NCBI GenBank assembly: GCA_036752905.1
Contig: DAIORT010000001.1
Coordinates: 1 to 64,000 of the forward strand
Source: UBA4877 sp002399345
GTDB taxonomy: Bacteria > Bacillota > Thermoanaerobacteria > Thermoanaerobacterales > UBA4877
Length of the DNA stretch: 64,000 nt
Direction: 5' to 3'
Shown piece by piece: positions 16,160-24,852 of the stretch (the stretch's first letter is position 1; the number at the start of each line of letters is the position of its first letter). Under the pieces are notes generated by a model, which was given only the letters and a program-made list of their open reading frames with translations, was not told where the DNA came from and searched no databases. Position numbers and translations under genes: made by a program.

Positions 16160-17155
16160 TTAATAATTTCTGTTTATTGTTTCGACCGACATATTGATGA
16201 GAATATCGCGGTAAATACTTGACGGAATAGTCATAAGTGTGTTTATGGCCTGTTTTACATAGTTCTCGGCTTTATTTCTTGCTCTGGTAACGGCGCCGGA
16301 TTTTATAATATCTTTCATGATATTCTGCAATTGATAACCGCTTACATTTTTACCTGTTAATATATCATTGTATTTGCATTTTGATTTTTTATCTTCACAG
16401 AAATATATATATGGCAGGCTTATGTTCCCTTCTGATATATCATGGGCAACAGGTTTGCCTAATTCTTTTTTGCTGCCTGTTATATCCAATACGTCATCTA
16501 TTATCTGAAACGCGCAGCCGATATTATATCCGAAGCAACCCATTAGATGTATATATTCTTCGCTTGCACCCGAGTTTTCAGCGCCGGCCTTGCAGCATGC
16601 AGAAAATAATGATGATGTTTTTTTACCTATATAATCAATATATTCATTTTCACTTAAATCCGGATTGAATTTTCTCCCGGCCTGTATTATTTCACCTACG
16701 CACATGTCCCGGATAGCCTTTACAAAGTATGACATGCTCTTATTAAGATTATTGAGTGCCAGTATATCAAAGGCCTGTGCAAACAAAAAGTCGCCTGTCA
16801 GCACGGCGGTATGATCTCCATGTACATGATTTATAGTGGGATGATTTCTCCGGAGGTCCGACATGTCTATGATATCATCATGAATGAGGGAGGCGGTATG
16901 TATCAGCTCTACAGAGACGGCAGAATGAATCATATCTTCATTCAGGCTGTTAAAGCACATGCCGGATAAAAGCACCAAACGTGGCCTTATTTTTTTACCG
17001 CCTTTTAAGAGTGTCTCAATCATGTCCTGTATTATGGCATCACTTTGATCCACTATATCATTAAGCTCTTCACCTACAACTTTTAAACCCTTCGTCAGAT
17101 AATTAGGATCTTGTGCATGTTTGACTTTCATTTCATTTTGTTTAAGTGTTTGCAT
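16160..17155 (-). CDS. Polyprenyl diphosphate synthase (trans-isoprenyl, HepT/IspB-like)
   Basis: 331 residues. Both aspartate-rich motifs are present: LIHDDIIDMSDLRR (first, DDIID) and FQIIDDVLDITGSKKELGKP (second, DDVLD), plus GGKKIRPRLVLL at the N terminus and GDFLFAQAF. It condenses isopentenyl units into long all-trans chains (about C30-C40, used for menaquinone or C35 terpenes). The chain length cannot be set with confidence: residues before the first motif (VELIHTASLIHDD) include small side chains, consistent with long products. ATG 17155 is eight bases from AAGGAG; ATG 17161 is too close to it. Its stop directly abuts that of the convergent ytpB. Confidence 0.85.
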   Translation of the reverse strand: MQTLKQNEMKVKHAQDPNYLTKGLKVVGEELNDIVDQSDAIIQDMIETLLKGGKKIRPRLVLLSGMCFNSLNEDMIHSAVSVELIHTASLIHDDIIDMSDLRRNHPTINHVHGDHTAVLTGDFLFAQAFDILALNNLNKSMSYFVKAIRDMCVGEIIQAGRKFNPDLSENEYIDYIGKKTSSLFSACCKAGAENSGASEEYIHLMGCFGYNIGCAFQIIDDVLDITGSKKELGKPVAHDISEGNISLPYIYFCEDKKSKCKYNDILTGKNVSGYQLQNIMKDIIKSGAVTRARNKAENYVKQAINTLMTIPSSIYRDILINMSVETINRNY

Positions 17156-17251
17156 AACCATGGCTCCTTATAAACAATATAGATTTATTTTGTACCCGGC
17201 GAAGTTATTTATACAGAAAAACTATGATAGAATAGCTTTGGAGGTATAAAA

Positions 17252-17932
17252 ATGGACAAAAGGATAAAAACAAGACTTATGGATATATATTACAGCCTGT
17301 TTGATTACCTTGGGCCGCGTCATTGGTGGCCTGCCGAAAATGATTTTGAAATGGCGCTGGGTGCCATACTTACACAGAATGTGGCATGGAAAAATGTTGA
17401 GCCCGCTATATCAAAACTTTATGCAGATGATCTTATGACGCCCGCGGATTTATATAATGCTCCGGAAGATATGATTATAAGCGATATAAAATCCACAAGA
17501 TTTTTTAATCAGAAAGCCAAATACATAAAGGCCTTTTGCAAATATCTTTTAGATAATTATAATGGAGGATTAAATGAATTATTTGATAAAGATATAACTT
17601 TGCTCAGAAAGGAACTGCTGGCGTTACCGGGTATAGGTAAAGAGACAGCGGATGCGATTATTCTATACGGTGCCAAGAAACCTATTTTTGTAGTTGATGC
17701 ATATACCAGGAAATTAGTAAGGCTGCTAAAGCTTATAGATGAACCTGTAAACTACAATAGGGTACAGGATTATTTTATGTCAAACCTCGATGTAGATGTT
17801 TATTTATTTAATGAGTATCATGCACTCATTGATGCTTGGGGAAATCATATTTGTAAGGGAGGCCGCCCTGATTGTAGATGTTGTCCGCTGACCGGCGGCT
17901 GCGGCTATATCGAAGATTTCTGCGAAGAATAA
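17252..17932 (+). CDS. Endonuclease III-related DNA glycosylase (MagIII-like)
   Basis: 226 residues of the HhH-GPD superfamily, ending in a four-cysteine cluster loop (CKGGRPDCRCCPLTGGC) that would hold a [4Fe-4S] cluster. The helix-hairpin-helix reads LPGIGKETADAI and is followed by the catalytic Asp in FVVDAYTRKL. In endonuclease III the hairpin carries a Lys nucleophile (GRKT); here that position is Glu (GKET), so lyase activity should be absent and the enzyme should be a monofunctional glycosylase, as for Helicobacter MagIII (3-methyladenine). The N-terminal FEMALGAILTQNVAWKNVE motif is typical of this subgroup. It starts with ATG after GGAGG and is followed 42 nt later by polX, probably in one operon. 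Confidence 0.8.
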   Translation: MDKRIKTRLMDIYYSLFDYLGPRHWWPAENDFEMALGAILTQNVAWKNVEPAISKLYADDLMTPADLYNAPEDMIISDIKSTRFFNQKAKYIKAFCKYLLDNYNGGLNELFDKDITLLRKELLALPGIGKETADAIILYGAKKPIFVVDAYTRKLVRLLKLIDEPVNYNRVQDYFMSNLDVDVYLFNEYHALIDAWGNHICKGGRPDCRCCPLTGGCGYIEDFCEE

Positions 17933-17974
17933 CTTTTATATAAAACTTAAGTTTATACCAGTGAGGTGAGAAGT

Positions 17975-19699
17975 GTGAGTGATGTGGACAAAGGAGATAT
18001 AATAGTTTTACTTAATAAAATAGGCAAATTACTGGAGATTAAAGGGGAAAGCCCGTTTAAATCACGGGCCTATTTTAATGCAGCCGCTTTGCTTGAAACT
18101 CTTAGCGAAGATATGGGTACACTGATAGAAGAAGATAGGTTAAAAGACTTAAAGGGAATAGGGAATGCCCTCAATAAGAAAATCACCGAGTTTTACAGGA
18201 CAGGTCGCCTTGAGTATTATGAGAGTCTAAAAAAAGAATATCCCGAGAGTTTGCTGGAGATTTTAAATGTTCCCGGCGTCGGTCCAAAAAAGGTGGGCAC
18301 ACTCTATAAACAGTTTGGGATTAAGACGGTGGGGGAGCTTGAGTATGCCTGCATAGAAAACAGACTCACTGAGCTTCCGGGTTTCGGTGAAAAGACGCAG
18401 AAAAAGATTCTGGACGGCATAAAACAGTACAAGAAATATCAGGGAAGATATTTGTACTCCGATGCATATGGCCAGGCCGAAATGATAATTGACCATTTAA
18501 ATACTTTGGGATGCATAGATAAACTAGAGATAGCCGGCAGCCTCAGAAGAAAGAAAGAGACCATAGGAGATGCCGACATACTTGCCTCCTCCGATAAGCC
18601 TAATGAAGTTATGGATGCGTTCACCACCGGCAAATATGTAAGTGATATAATAGAGAAAGGAGATACAAAGAGCAGTATCTACACGGGCTTGGGCATACAG
18701 GTGGACCTTAGGGTTATTAAACCGGAGGAATATCCATATGCGCTGCAGCACTTTACAGGGAGCAAAGAGCATAATGTTGCTTTAAGACACAGAGTCAAGA
18801 GGATGGGGCTTAAGATGAATGAATATGGTCTTTTCAAAGCGGACGGAACAAATGTACCTGTTTCAGGTGAAGCCGGACTCTATAGGGCTATCGGTCTTGA
18901 GTACATACCTCCCGAGATGAGGGAGGATATGGGTGAAATAGAAGCGGCGGCGGATAACAATCTTCCTAAGCTTGTAACGGACAAGGATATAAGAGGCATT
19001 ATACATGTACATACGAACTATAGCGACGGAAAATGCAGTGTGGAAGAAATGGCATATAGGGCAAGGGATCTGGGCTACAGCTACATATGTATAACTGATC
19101 ACAGCCAGTCCGCTTTCTATGCGGGCGGTTTAAAACCTGATGAAGTACTTAGACAATGGGAAGAGATAGATAAGCTCAATAATAAGGATTTTGGAATAAG
19201 GATATTCAAAGGGATTGAATCAGATATACTGCCTGACGGAAGCTTGGATTATCCTGAGGAAATACTTAAGGGATTCGATATTGTGATAGGCTCTGTACAT
19301 TCAAACTTTGGCATGACGGAAAAAGATATGACGGCAAGGGTTGTAAAGGCCATTAATAATAAATACCTTACAATTTTGGGCCACCCTACTGGTAGGCTGC
19401 TTTTATCCCGGGAAGGTTATAGCATTGATATGCAGGAGGTCATGGAGCAGGCTGCAAAAAACAAAAAGATAATAGAGATCAATGCCAGTCCCTATCGTCT
19501 GGATATGGACTGGAGACTGCTAAAAAAGGGTAAGGAAATGGGCATTTTATTTTCTATCTGCCCGGATGCGCATAATCTGGAAGGCCTGGAAGACATGAAA
19601 TATGGGGTGGGCATAGCCAGAAAAGGGTGGCTAGAGAAAGATAATTTACTAAACTGTATGGATGCAGACAGCATCCTTAAAAAATGTAAGAGAGAGTGA
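17975..19699 (+). CDS. polX: DNA polymerase/3'-5' exonuclease PolX
   Basis: 574 residues in bacterial PolX order. First comes a helical 8-kDa-like region with two helix-hairpin-helix motifs (LKGIGNALNKKI, VPGVGPKKV). Next is the Pol-beta palm with GDADIL (near 198) and VDLRV for the metal-binding Asp residues. A C-terminal PHP phosphoesterase domain follows (from about 340) with HVHTNYSDG, CITDHSQS, GIESDIL, GSVHSNF, LGHPTGR, EINASP and CPDAHN, all metal ligands present. It acts in gap filling during base excision repair, with the PHP domain giving 3'-5' exonuclease and AP endonuclease activities. GTG 17975 lies five bases after GAGGTGAG. Neighbouring the glycosylase gene fits a repair unit. 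Confidence 0.92.
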   Translation: MSDVDKGDIIVLLNKIGKLLEIKGESPFKSRAYFNAAALLETLSEDMGTLIEEDRLKDLKGIGNALNKKITEFYRTGRLEYYESLKKEYPESLLEILNVPGVGPKKVGTLYKQFGIKTVGELEYACIENRLTELPGFGEKTQKKILDGIKQYKKYQGRYLYSDAYGQAEMIIDHLNTLGCIDKLEIAGSLRRKKETIGDADILASSDKPNEVMDAFTTGKYVSDIIEKGDTKSSIYTGLGIQVDLRVIKPEEYPYALQHFTGSKEHNVALRHRVKRMGLKMNEYGLFKADGTNVPVSGEAGLYRAIGLEYIPPEMREDMGEIEAAADNNLPKLVTDKDIRGIIHVHTNYSDGKCSVEEMAYRARDLGYSYICITDHSQSAFYAGGLKPDEVLRQWEEIDKLNNKDFGIRIFKGIESDILPDGSLDYPEEILKGFDIVIGSVHSNFGMTEKDMTARVVKAINNKYLTILGHPTGRLLLSREGYSIDMQEVMEQAAKNKKIIEINASPYRLDMDWRLLKKGKEMGILFSICPDAHNLEGLEDMKYGVGIARKGWLEKDNLLNCMDADSILKKCKRE

Positions 19700-19836
19700 C
19701 AAACATATTATGAAGTTGCATGAATAGCACTGTTCTCTTACACCTATACTAAGCCTATAAGTCAATCGAGTGTGTTTTTATATCTTATTTTTGTATGCTA
19801 TAATGAGTTTACAATATAATAATGGAAGGAGATCAA

Positions 19837-20916
19837 ATGGATAAACAAAAAGTACTTGAAACACTGAAAGAAGTTTATGATCCCGAACTCGGCAGGAATA
19901 TTGTGGATTTGGGCATGGTGAAGCCAGAATATATAGATATACAAGGCTCTGAGATAAAGATCCGGGTCAATCTTACTATACAAGGATGTCCACTGCAGGC
20001 AACAATAAAAGATGACATTGAGGAAAAGCTGTCATCCATTGGTTTTGACAAGGTGACTGTAACCTTTGGCGAAATGAGTCAGCAGGATAAAGATGCACTT
20101 ATGGGTGAAAGCTTTCAGCAGGACAGCGTTTTTGACACGGCACGGACGATTTTAGTAGGTTCAGGCAAGGGCGGCGTTGGTAAATCCACCGTTGCGGTAA
20201 ACCTGGCTATAGCCGCATCAAAGTCCGGGCATAAGGTGGGACTTATAGATGCGGATATTTTGGGCTTTAGTATATCAAGAATGCTGGGTACGAGCGGAGT
20301 AAGGCCCAATGCCATAGATGATACCCATATGTATCCCATTGAGGCTCATGGAATAAAGGTCATATCCATGGGCAATTTCGCAGGTGAAGACTCCGCGGTT
20401 GTATGGAGAGGCCCGCTGCTTTCCAATGTTCTAAAGCAATTCATGTATGATGTGGAGTGGGGTGATTTGGATTATATATTTGTAGACCTTCCACCTGGAA
20501 CAGGTGACGTGCCGCTTTCGATGATGCAGCTTATCCCGCAAAGCTATCTTCTTTTGGTAACGACCCCTCAGTCGGCCGCATCACATGTGGCGGGAAGACT
20601 GGGGAAAATGGCGCAAAAGGCGGGTGTGGACATCCTTGGCGTGGTAGAGAACATGTCATATTTCGAATGCCCCGATTGCGGAAGTAAACAATATATATTC
20701 GGCAAGGGTGAGGCCAACAAATTAGGAAAGGAATTAGATTCTAAGGTTTTGGGCGAGATTCCGATCATAACGGAGATAAGAGAAAAGAGTGATAAAGGAA
20801 CACCTATAACCCTGGAGGATAAAAATCCGGTTACGCAGGTTTATAAAGATATTTTCTCCAATATAGACCGGCGCTGTACAGAAATCGACGACTCATATGC
20901 AGGAATAAAAAAATGA
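19837..20916 (+). CDS. Mrp/NBP35 family iron-sulfur carrier ATPase
   Basis: 359 residues. The N-terminal MIP18 (DUF59) domain has VYDPELGRNIVDLGMV and a QGCPLQ turn; from about residue 100 comes the deviant Walker A GSGKGGVGKST, then DADILG, DLPPGTGDVPLSM, and an ECPDCGS CXXC pair that would bridge a [4Fe-4S] cluster in a dimer. The role is transfer of Fe-S clusters to apoproteins in the cytoplasm. ATG 19837 follows GGAAGGAG; the in-frame ATG 19822 is upstream of that site. It stands alone, closed by a strong terminator. Confidence 0.9.
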   Translation: MDKQKVLETLKEVYDPELGRNIVDLGMVKPEYIDIQGSEIKIRVNLTIQGCPLQATIKDDIEEKLSSIGFDKVTVTFGEMSQQDKDALMGESFQQDSVFDTARTILVGSGKGGVGKSTVAVNLAIAASKSGHKVGLIDADILGFSISRMLGTSGVRPNAIDDTHMYPIEAHGIKVISMGNFAGEDSAVVWRGPLLSNVLKQFMYDVEWGDLDYIFVDLPPGTGDVPLSMMQLIPQSYLLLVTTPQSAASHVAGRLGKMAQKAGVDILGVVENMSYFECPDCGSKQYIFGKGEANKLGKELDSKVLGEIPIITEIREKSDKGTPITLEDKNPVTQVYKDIFSNIDRRCTEIDDSYAGIKK

Positions 20917-20922
20917 ATCTCT

Positions 20923-20958
20923 TAAGGTCATACTTTTAAAAGTATGGCCTTTTTATTT
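20923..20958 (+). terminator. Intrinsic terminator after mrp
   Basis: AAGGTCATACTTTT pairs with AAAAGTATGGCCTT (one G-T), followed by TTTTATTTTT. Confidence 0.9.
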
Positions 20959-21001
20959 TTGGTTACAATAATCAGTAAATGCTATATAAAGGAAGGTTTC
21001 A

Positions 21002-22741
21002 ATGAATAAAAAGTTAGAATGGCATGACTGGAATAACCAGTCGTTCAAAAAAGCGCATGAAGAAGATAAACTTATACTCCTGGATATTACCGCATCCTGG
21101 TGCCATTGGTGCCATGTAATGGACAGCACAACCTATGAGGATGAATCGGTGATTTCATACATAGAAGATAATTACATGCCGATACGTGTTGACAGAGATA
21201 AGCGGCCGGATATAGACGGCATATACAATTTAGGCGGTTGGCCCTCAACCGTTATCTTAACACCAGAAGGCGAGATACTTACAGGCGGCACATATATGCA
21301 GCCCATACCTCTGCTTTACATGCTTAAGGATACTAAAAAATTGTATAAAGAGAACAAGAAAGATATAAAAGAGAAGATCAGGAAAGAAGGCAGAGCAAAG
21401 AGTACGTTGCGTATCAAAGCCATATCTCACAGCTTAGAGTATGATGCGCAGGCATATGTGCACAGCTCCATCATAGATATGTATGACTCCAGATATGGCG
21501 GTTTCGGTAAGAAACCCAAGTTTTTATATCCGGAAGTGCTTTCTTACTTAGCCCGTCAATATTTTCTCTCACATGATGATAAAGCCAAAAAAATACTTAT
21601 AAAAACACTGGATATAATGTACGGCAGCGAAGTTTATGACGGGATAGATGGTGGCTTTTTCCGATACGCAACACAAAGGGACTTTTCTGGTCCCCATTAT
21701 GAAAAGTTATTAGATGAAAATGCGCACCTTATGTCTGTATATCTTGAAGCATATCAGATGTTTAATCTTCCGAGGTATATGGATGCTGCAGAAGATATCC
21801 TTAAATATATAGAAAATAATTTGTATGATGATAAGAAGGGCTTGTTTTATGGCAGTCAGAATGCCGATGAAACATATTATAATAATGGTTTTAAACAAAG
21901 AATCAGAATGAAGAAACCCGCTTTAGATAAAACATATTACACTGATAAAAATTCGCTTTGTATTCTTGCAATATTGAAATATTACTGTATCACGGGTAAG
22001 GAAGAATACCTGCAAATAGCTGTAAAGGCAGTGGATGTTTTATCAAAAGACCTTACCAATGATTCCGGTCTTATGAAACACCATCAAGGATCCGATAATG
22101 CAAACACTCTGGAAGACCAGGTATACATGATGGAATTGCTTTTAAGGCTTTACAGCTTAACCGGCCGGAAGGCATACATGGATAAGTCATTAAAATTAAT
22201 GGACAGGGTGATCGAGGAATTCTATGATGGCAAGGATAAAGGCTTTTTTGATTATCTCCCAATTGATGAAATCAAGCATTATCAACCATTAAAGAGCCTG
22301 AACCTAAACAGCGAGATTTCTAAAGTTTTAATGCGCTTATTTATGCTGACAGATATCAGGAAGTACTACCAGTACTGTCAGGAGACACTCACGCATTTCA
22401 GCTGTATCTATAGGGAATACGGAATATTCGCAGTTAATTATGCGGAGGCGGTCAGGACATTTGCCGGTGATGCATATAGGATTATTTTAGTCGGTAAATC
22501 AGATAATCACGATACAATAAATTTATTTGATGATTTAAAAAGGATGTATAACCCAATCGGCTTCACTCAATTTTTAGATATTGATAAAAACAGAGAAGAA
22601 ATAAAAAAGACGGGCCTGGATGATGACTCATATCCGAAAATATATGTGTGCACTAAAGACAAATGTCTGCCGCCTGCTGATAGCATTAAAGATTTAAAAA
22701 GAATATTTTACAAATTAACGGCCGTGGAAGAATTAGATTGA
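21002..22741 (+). CDS. Thioredoxin-domain DUF255 protein (YyaL-like)
   Basis: 579 residues. The N-terminal thioredoxin-like domain carries WCHWCHVMDSTTYED (CxxC) and VDRDKRPDIDGIYN, characteristic of DUF255. The remainder is an alpha/alpha-toroid resembling glycosidase six-hairpin folds (GGFGKKPKFLYPEVL, GGFFRYATQRDFSGPHYEKLLDEN, LEDQVYMME). The function of the family is not established. Bacillus YyaL and mammalian SPATA20 are about 100 residues longer; here the region after the thioredoxin domain is shorter. It starts with ATG after AAGGAAGG and appears monocistronic. Confidence 0.85.
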   Translation: MNKKLEWHDWNNQSFKKAHEEDKLILLDITASWCHWCHVMDSTTYEDESVISYIEDNYMPIRVDRDKRPDIDGIYNLGGWPSTVILTPEGEILTGGTYMQPIPLLYMLKDTKKLYKENKKDIKEKIRKEGRAKSTLRIKAISHSLEYDAQAYVHSSIIDMYDSRYGGFGKKPKFLYPEVLSYLARQYFLSHDDKAKKILIKTLDIMYGSEVYDGIDGGFFRYATQRDFSGPHYEKLLDENAHLMSVYLEAYQMFNLPRYMDAAEDILKYIENNLYDDKKGLFYGSQNADETYYNNGFKQRIRMKKPALDKTYYTDKNSLCILAILKYYCITGKEEYLQIAVKAVDVLSKDLTNDSGLMKHHQGSDNANTLEDQVYMMELLLRLYSLTGRKAYMDKSLKLMDRVIEEFYDGKDKGFFDYLPIDEIKHYQPLKSLNLNSEISKVLMRLFMLTDIRKYYQYCQETLTHFSCIYREYGIFAVNYAEAVRTFAGDAYRIILVGKSDNHDTINLFDDLKRMYNPIGFTQFLDIDKNREEIKKTGLDDDSYPKIYVCTKDKCLPPADSIKDLKRIFYKLTAVEELD

Positions 22742-22787
22742 ACCTTCCCCGGTTTTTATAGTATTGGTAAATAATCGCAGATGATAT

Positions 22788-22818
22788 ATATTACAAATGT
22801 ATTACGATTTTGTAATAT
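22788..22818. repeat. Perfect inverted repeat upstream of the stalk-domain gene promoter
   Basis: ATATTACAAA (22788-22797) and TTTGTAATAT (22809-22818) are exact 10-nt inverted arms around 11 nt. No T run follows, so it is not an obvious terminator. It ends four bases before a -35 element, the usual place for an activator or repressor site. Confidence 0.5.
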
Positions 22819-22821
22819 TTA

Positions 22822-22850
22822 TTGAACTTTAAAATTTTGAATGATATAGT
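22822..22850 (+). promoter_or_regulatory. Sigma-A promoter of the stalk-domain gene
   Basis: TTGAAC (22822-22827), 17 nt, TATAGT (22845-22850), about 42 nt before the start codon. Confidence 0.6.
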
Positions 22851-22891
22851 CGTGTAAATAAGTAATTTATCAAAAAAAGGAGGAATAGATT

Positions 22892-23707
22892 ATGCATCAC
22901 AAAAAAGCTTTAGCAGCCTGCCTAACCATTATCATGGTATTGTTATTCTCTACAGGTGCGATGGCAGCAGGTAAGGATGTACCTATACTGTTGAAGATGA
23001 ATCACTTTTATGTGTTGTATACCAAGCCTGAAGGACCATATATAGATAAGCATAACAGGCTTATGGTACCTGCCCGCACATTGTGCGAGAAGCTTATAGG
23101 GGCAAATGTCAATTATGAACCCAAGACAAAGGTGATAACTATTAAATTTGATGGAGATTCATTAAAGATGACATTAGGCTCAACCAAATACTATGTCAAT
23201 GGTAAAAGCTTAACTATGGATACAATACCGGTGCTCAAAAATGGAACGACATTAATTCCCTTAAGGACAATAATAGATGCGTTTAATATAAAGGCCAATT
23301 GGAATAAGGAATATCATTATACCTCACTGGATGACGACAGGATAATGAAGACCGAATTAATAGCAGACATATTAGATATTATAAAGGGCCCGGGTTCTAA
23401 TCCTGATGCTTTTGTTCCCGTTAAGTTTACACTGGAAACCAAAGATCTAAAGGATAGCTGGTACTGGCATTATGTATCTAAATTAAAGAATGTAAGCGGT
23501 GAGGACATTAAGGAAGGTAAAGAAGGAGTTCAAACAATATTCACCTATGATCAGCCTATGGGTGAAGGTTTTAGTTATACAGATTTATATGGGAAAAAGC
23601 CAGTCATCGAAAAAGGCGAAATATTGACCGTAAAGAGGCAGTTAGATTATGTTAAATCAAATGGAGGAGACTTAGATTTAATACTGCTATTAGGAAGGAA
23701 ATTGTAA
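22892..23707 (+). CDS. Secreted stalk-domain protein (copper amine oxidase N-like)
   Basis: 271 residues. A signal peptide is evident: basic HHKK, a hydrophobic core and an AMAAG cleavage region near residue 26. It is followed by a copper-amine-oxidase-N-like stalk domain (Cu_amine_oxidN1) with the repeated pattern RLMVPARTLCEKLIGANVNY, TLIPLRTIIDAFNIKANW. The C-terminal half (about 160-271) is not recognised. Such proteins are abundant on Clostridia cell surfaces; their function is unknown. A strong AAAGGAGG ribosome site precedes ATG 22892. Confidence 0.8.
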   Translation: MHHKKALAACLTIIMVLLFSTGAMAAGKDVPILLKMNHFYVLYTKPEGPYIDKHNRLMVPARTLCEKLIGANVNYEPKTKVITIKFDGDSLKMTLGSTKYYVNGKSLTMDTIPVLKNGTTLIPLRTIIDAFNIKANWNKEYHYTSLDDDRIMKTELIADILDIIKGPGSNPDAFVPVKFTLETKDLKDSWYWHYVSKLKNVSGEDIKEGKEGVQTIFTYDQPMGEGFSYTDLYGKKPVIEKGEILTVKRQLDYVKSNGGDLDLILLLGRKL

Positions 23708-23887
23708 AACAACTCTTTTTAATATATTTTTGCGTTGTTTAGTATAGACAATTTGTGCTGATATGCTGTTAACTAAGCGTATAGTTTGGTTAATTATTCT
23801 TGAAAATGTCTCATACATGTCCATGTAGTAGGCATATTTTAAATGAGTTTTTCAAATACATTATTAGATGCTATGGATATATCTTAG

Positions 23888-24001
23888 ATGACATATATTA
23901 CAGATATGCTATGCATTAAAAATCCGGACGGGACTGTGGAAAAGCTTCCGGAGTTTAAGGATTTGTATCCGGGCTGGGATTTTAAGCAATTATCCTATTA
24001 G
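23888..24001 (+). pseudogene. Short unassigned reading frame, possible gene remnant
   Basis: Thirty-seven codons end in a well-formed tail (NPDGTVEKLPEFKDLYPGW then DFKQLSY). There is no ribosome site, and amino-acid use looks protein-like rather than random, so it may be the end of a lost gene. The rest of 23708-24019 holds no gene, promoter or RNA I can recognise. Homology unknown. Confidence 0.25.
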
Positions 24002-24019
24002 TAGGTTATAACTAGCCTA

Positions 24020-24056
24020 CAAAAAAATCAGGGAGGAGATTATTTCTCTTCCCTGG
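24020..24056 (-). terminator. Terminator of the minus-strand ABC importer operon
   Basis: On the minus strand CCAGGGAAGAG pairs with CTCCTCCCTG around a short loop and is followed by ATTTTTTTG. It overlaps the end of the ATPase gene. Confidence 0.85.
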
Positions 24057-24840
24057 TTAATGCAGCACTCTCTTCAATGCTCTTATCTAAGCCCATAAGC
24101 AGATTGAGTTTGTTCCATAGTTCACCGTATTGATGTGTGCCCGGCACCCTGGGGTGCTCAATATCATTGTTTATAATATCTACGATATTTGCCGGGTCTT
24201 GAGACAATATAATGATTTTATTGCTCAGTATGATGGCCTCGTCGATATTATGTGTTACAAACACTATCGTGATATCGTTGCGCTGATATATTTTTAATAG
24301 CTCTTTTTGAAGCTTATAGCGTGTGAACGCATCCAGGCTTCCGAATGGTTCATCCATAAGCAGCAGTCTGGGATGTAGTGACAGCGCCCTTATTATAGCT
24401 ACCTTTTGTTTCATTCCGCCGGAAAGCTGATAGGGATAGAAGTCTTTAAAATCGATAAGGCTAACTAATTCAAGGTAATAATCTATCAATTCTTTTCTTT
24501 GATATTTACTCAATTCCGGATAGTTTACTTTAAGAGGAAACTCAATATTTTTCTCTACTGTAAGCCAGGGAAATAATTGATTGAAGTCTTGGAAAACCAT
24601 CATTCTATCTGTGCTCGGCTGCGACAATTCTTCACCTTCGAGTAATATTTTGCCGCTTTCGAGTTTTTCATACCCGGCTATGCATCTGAGCATAGTTGAT
24701 TTTCCACATCCCGAAGGCCCCAGTATACATAAAAAGTCATTCTTATGTAGATCAAAGCTGATTTTATCCAAAACTGTAATCTTTCTGTTGCCGGAAGCAA
24801 AGGATTTACTTAATTCTTTAATCTCAAGGAACTTGTTCAA
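24040..24840 (-). CDS. ABC importer ATPase (SsuB/TauB/NrtD-like)
   Basis: 266 residues: Walker A GPSGCGKST, Q-loop MVFQDFNQLFPW, signature LSGGMKQK, Walker B LLLMDEPFGSLD and switch VTHNIDEA. This is the energising subunit of a nitrate/sulfonate/taurine-type importer together with the two genes upstream. An upstream GTG at 24849 is fused to the ribosome site AGGAGGTG; TTG 24840, six bases later, is preferred. The site itself overlaps the permease stop codon, indicating coupling. Substrate not determinable from this subunit. Confidence 0.88.
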   Translation of the reverse strand: MNKFLEIKELSKSFASGNRKITVLDKISFDLHKNDFLCILGPSGCGKSTMLRCIAGYEKLESGKILLEGEELSQPSTDRMMVFQDFNQLFPWLTVEKNIEFPLKVNYPELSKYQRKELIDYYLELVSLIDFKDFYPYQLSGGMKQKVAIIRALSLHPRLLLMDEPFGSLDAFTRYKLQKELLKIYQRNDITIVFVTHNIDEAIILSNKIIILSQDPANIVDIINNDIEHPRVPGTHQYGELWNKLNLLMGLDKSIEESAALTREEK

Positions 24841-24852
24841 ATTTGTCACCTC

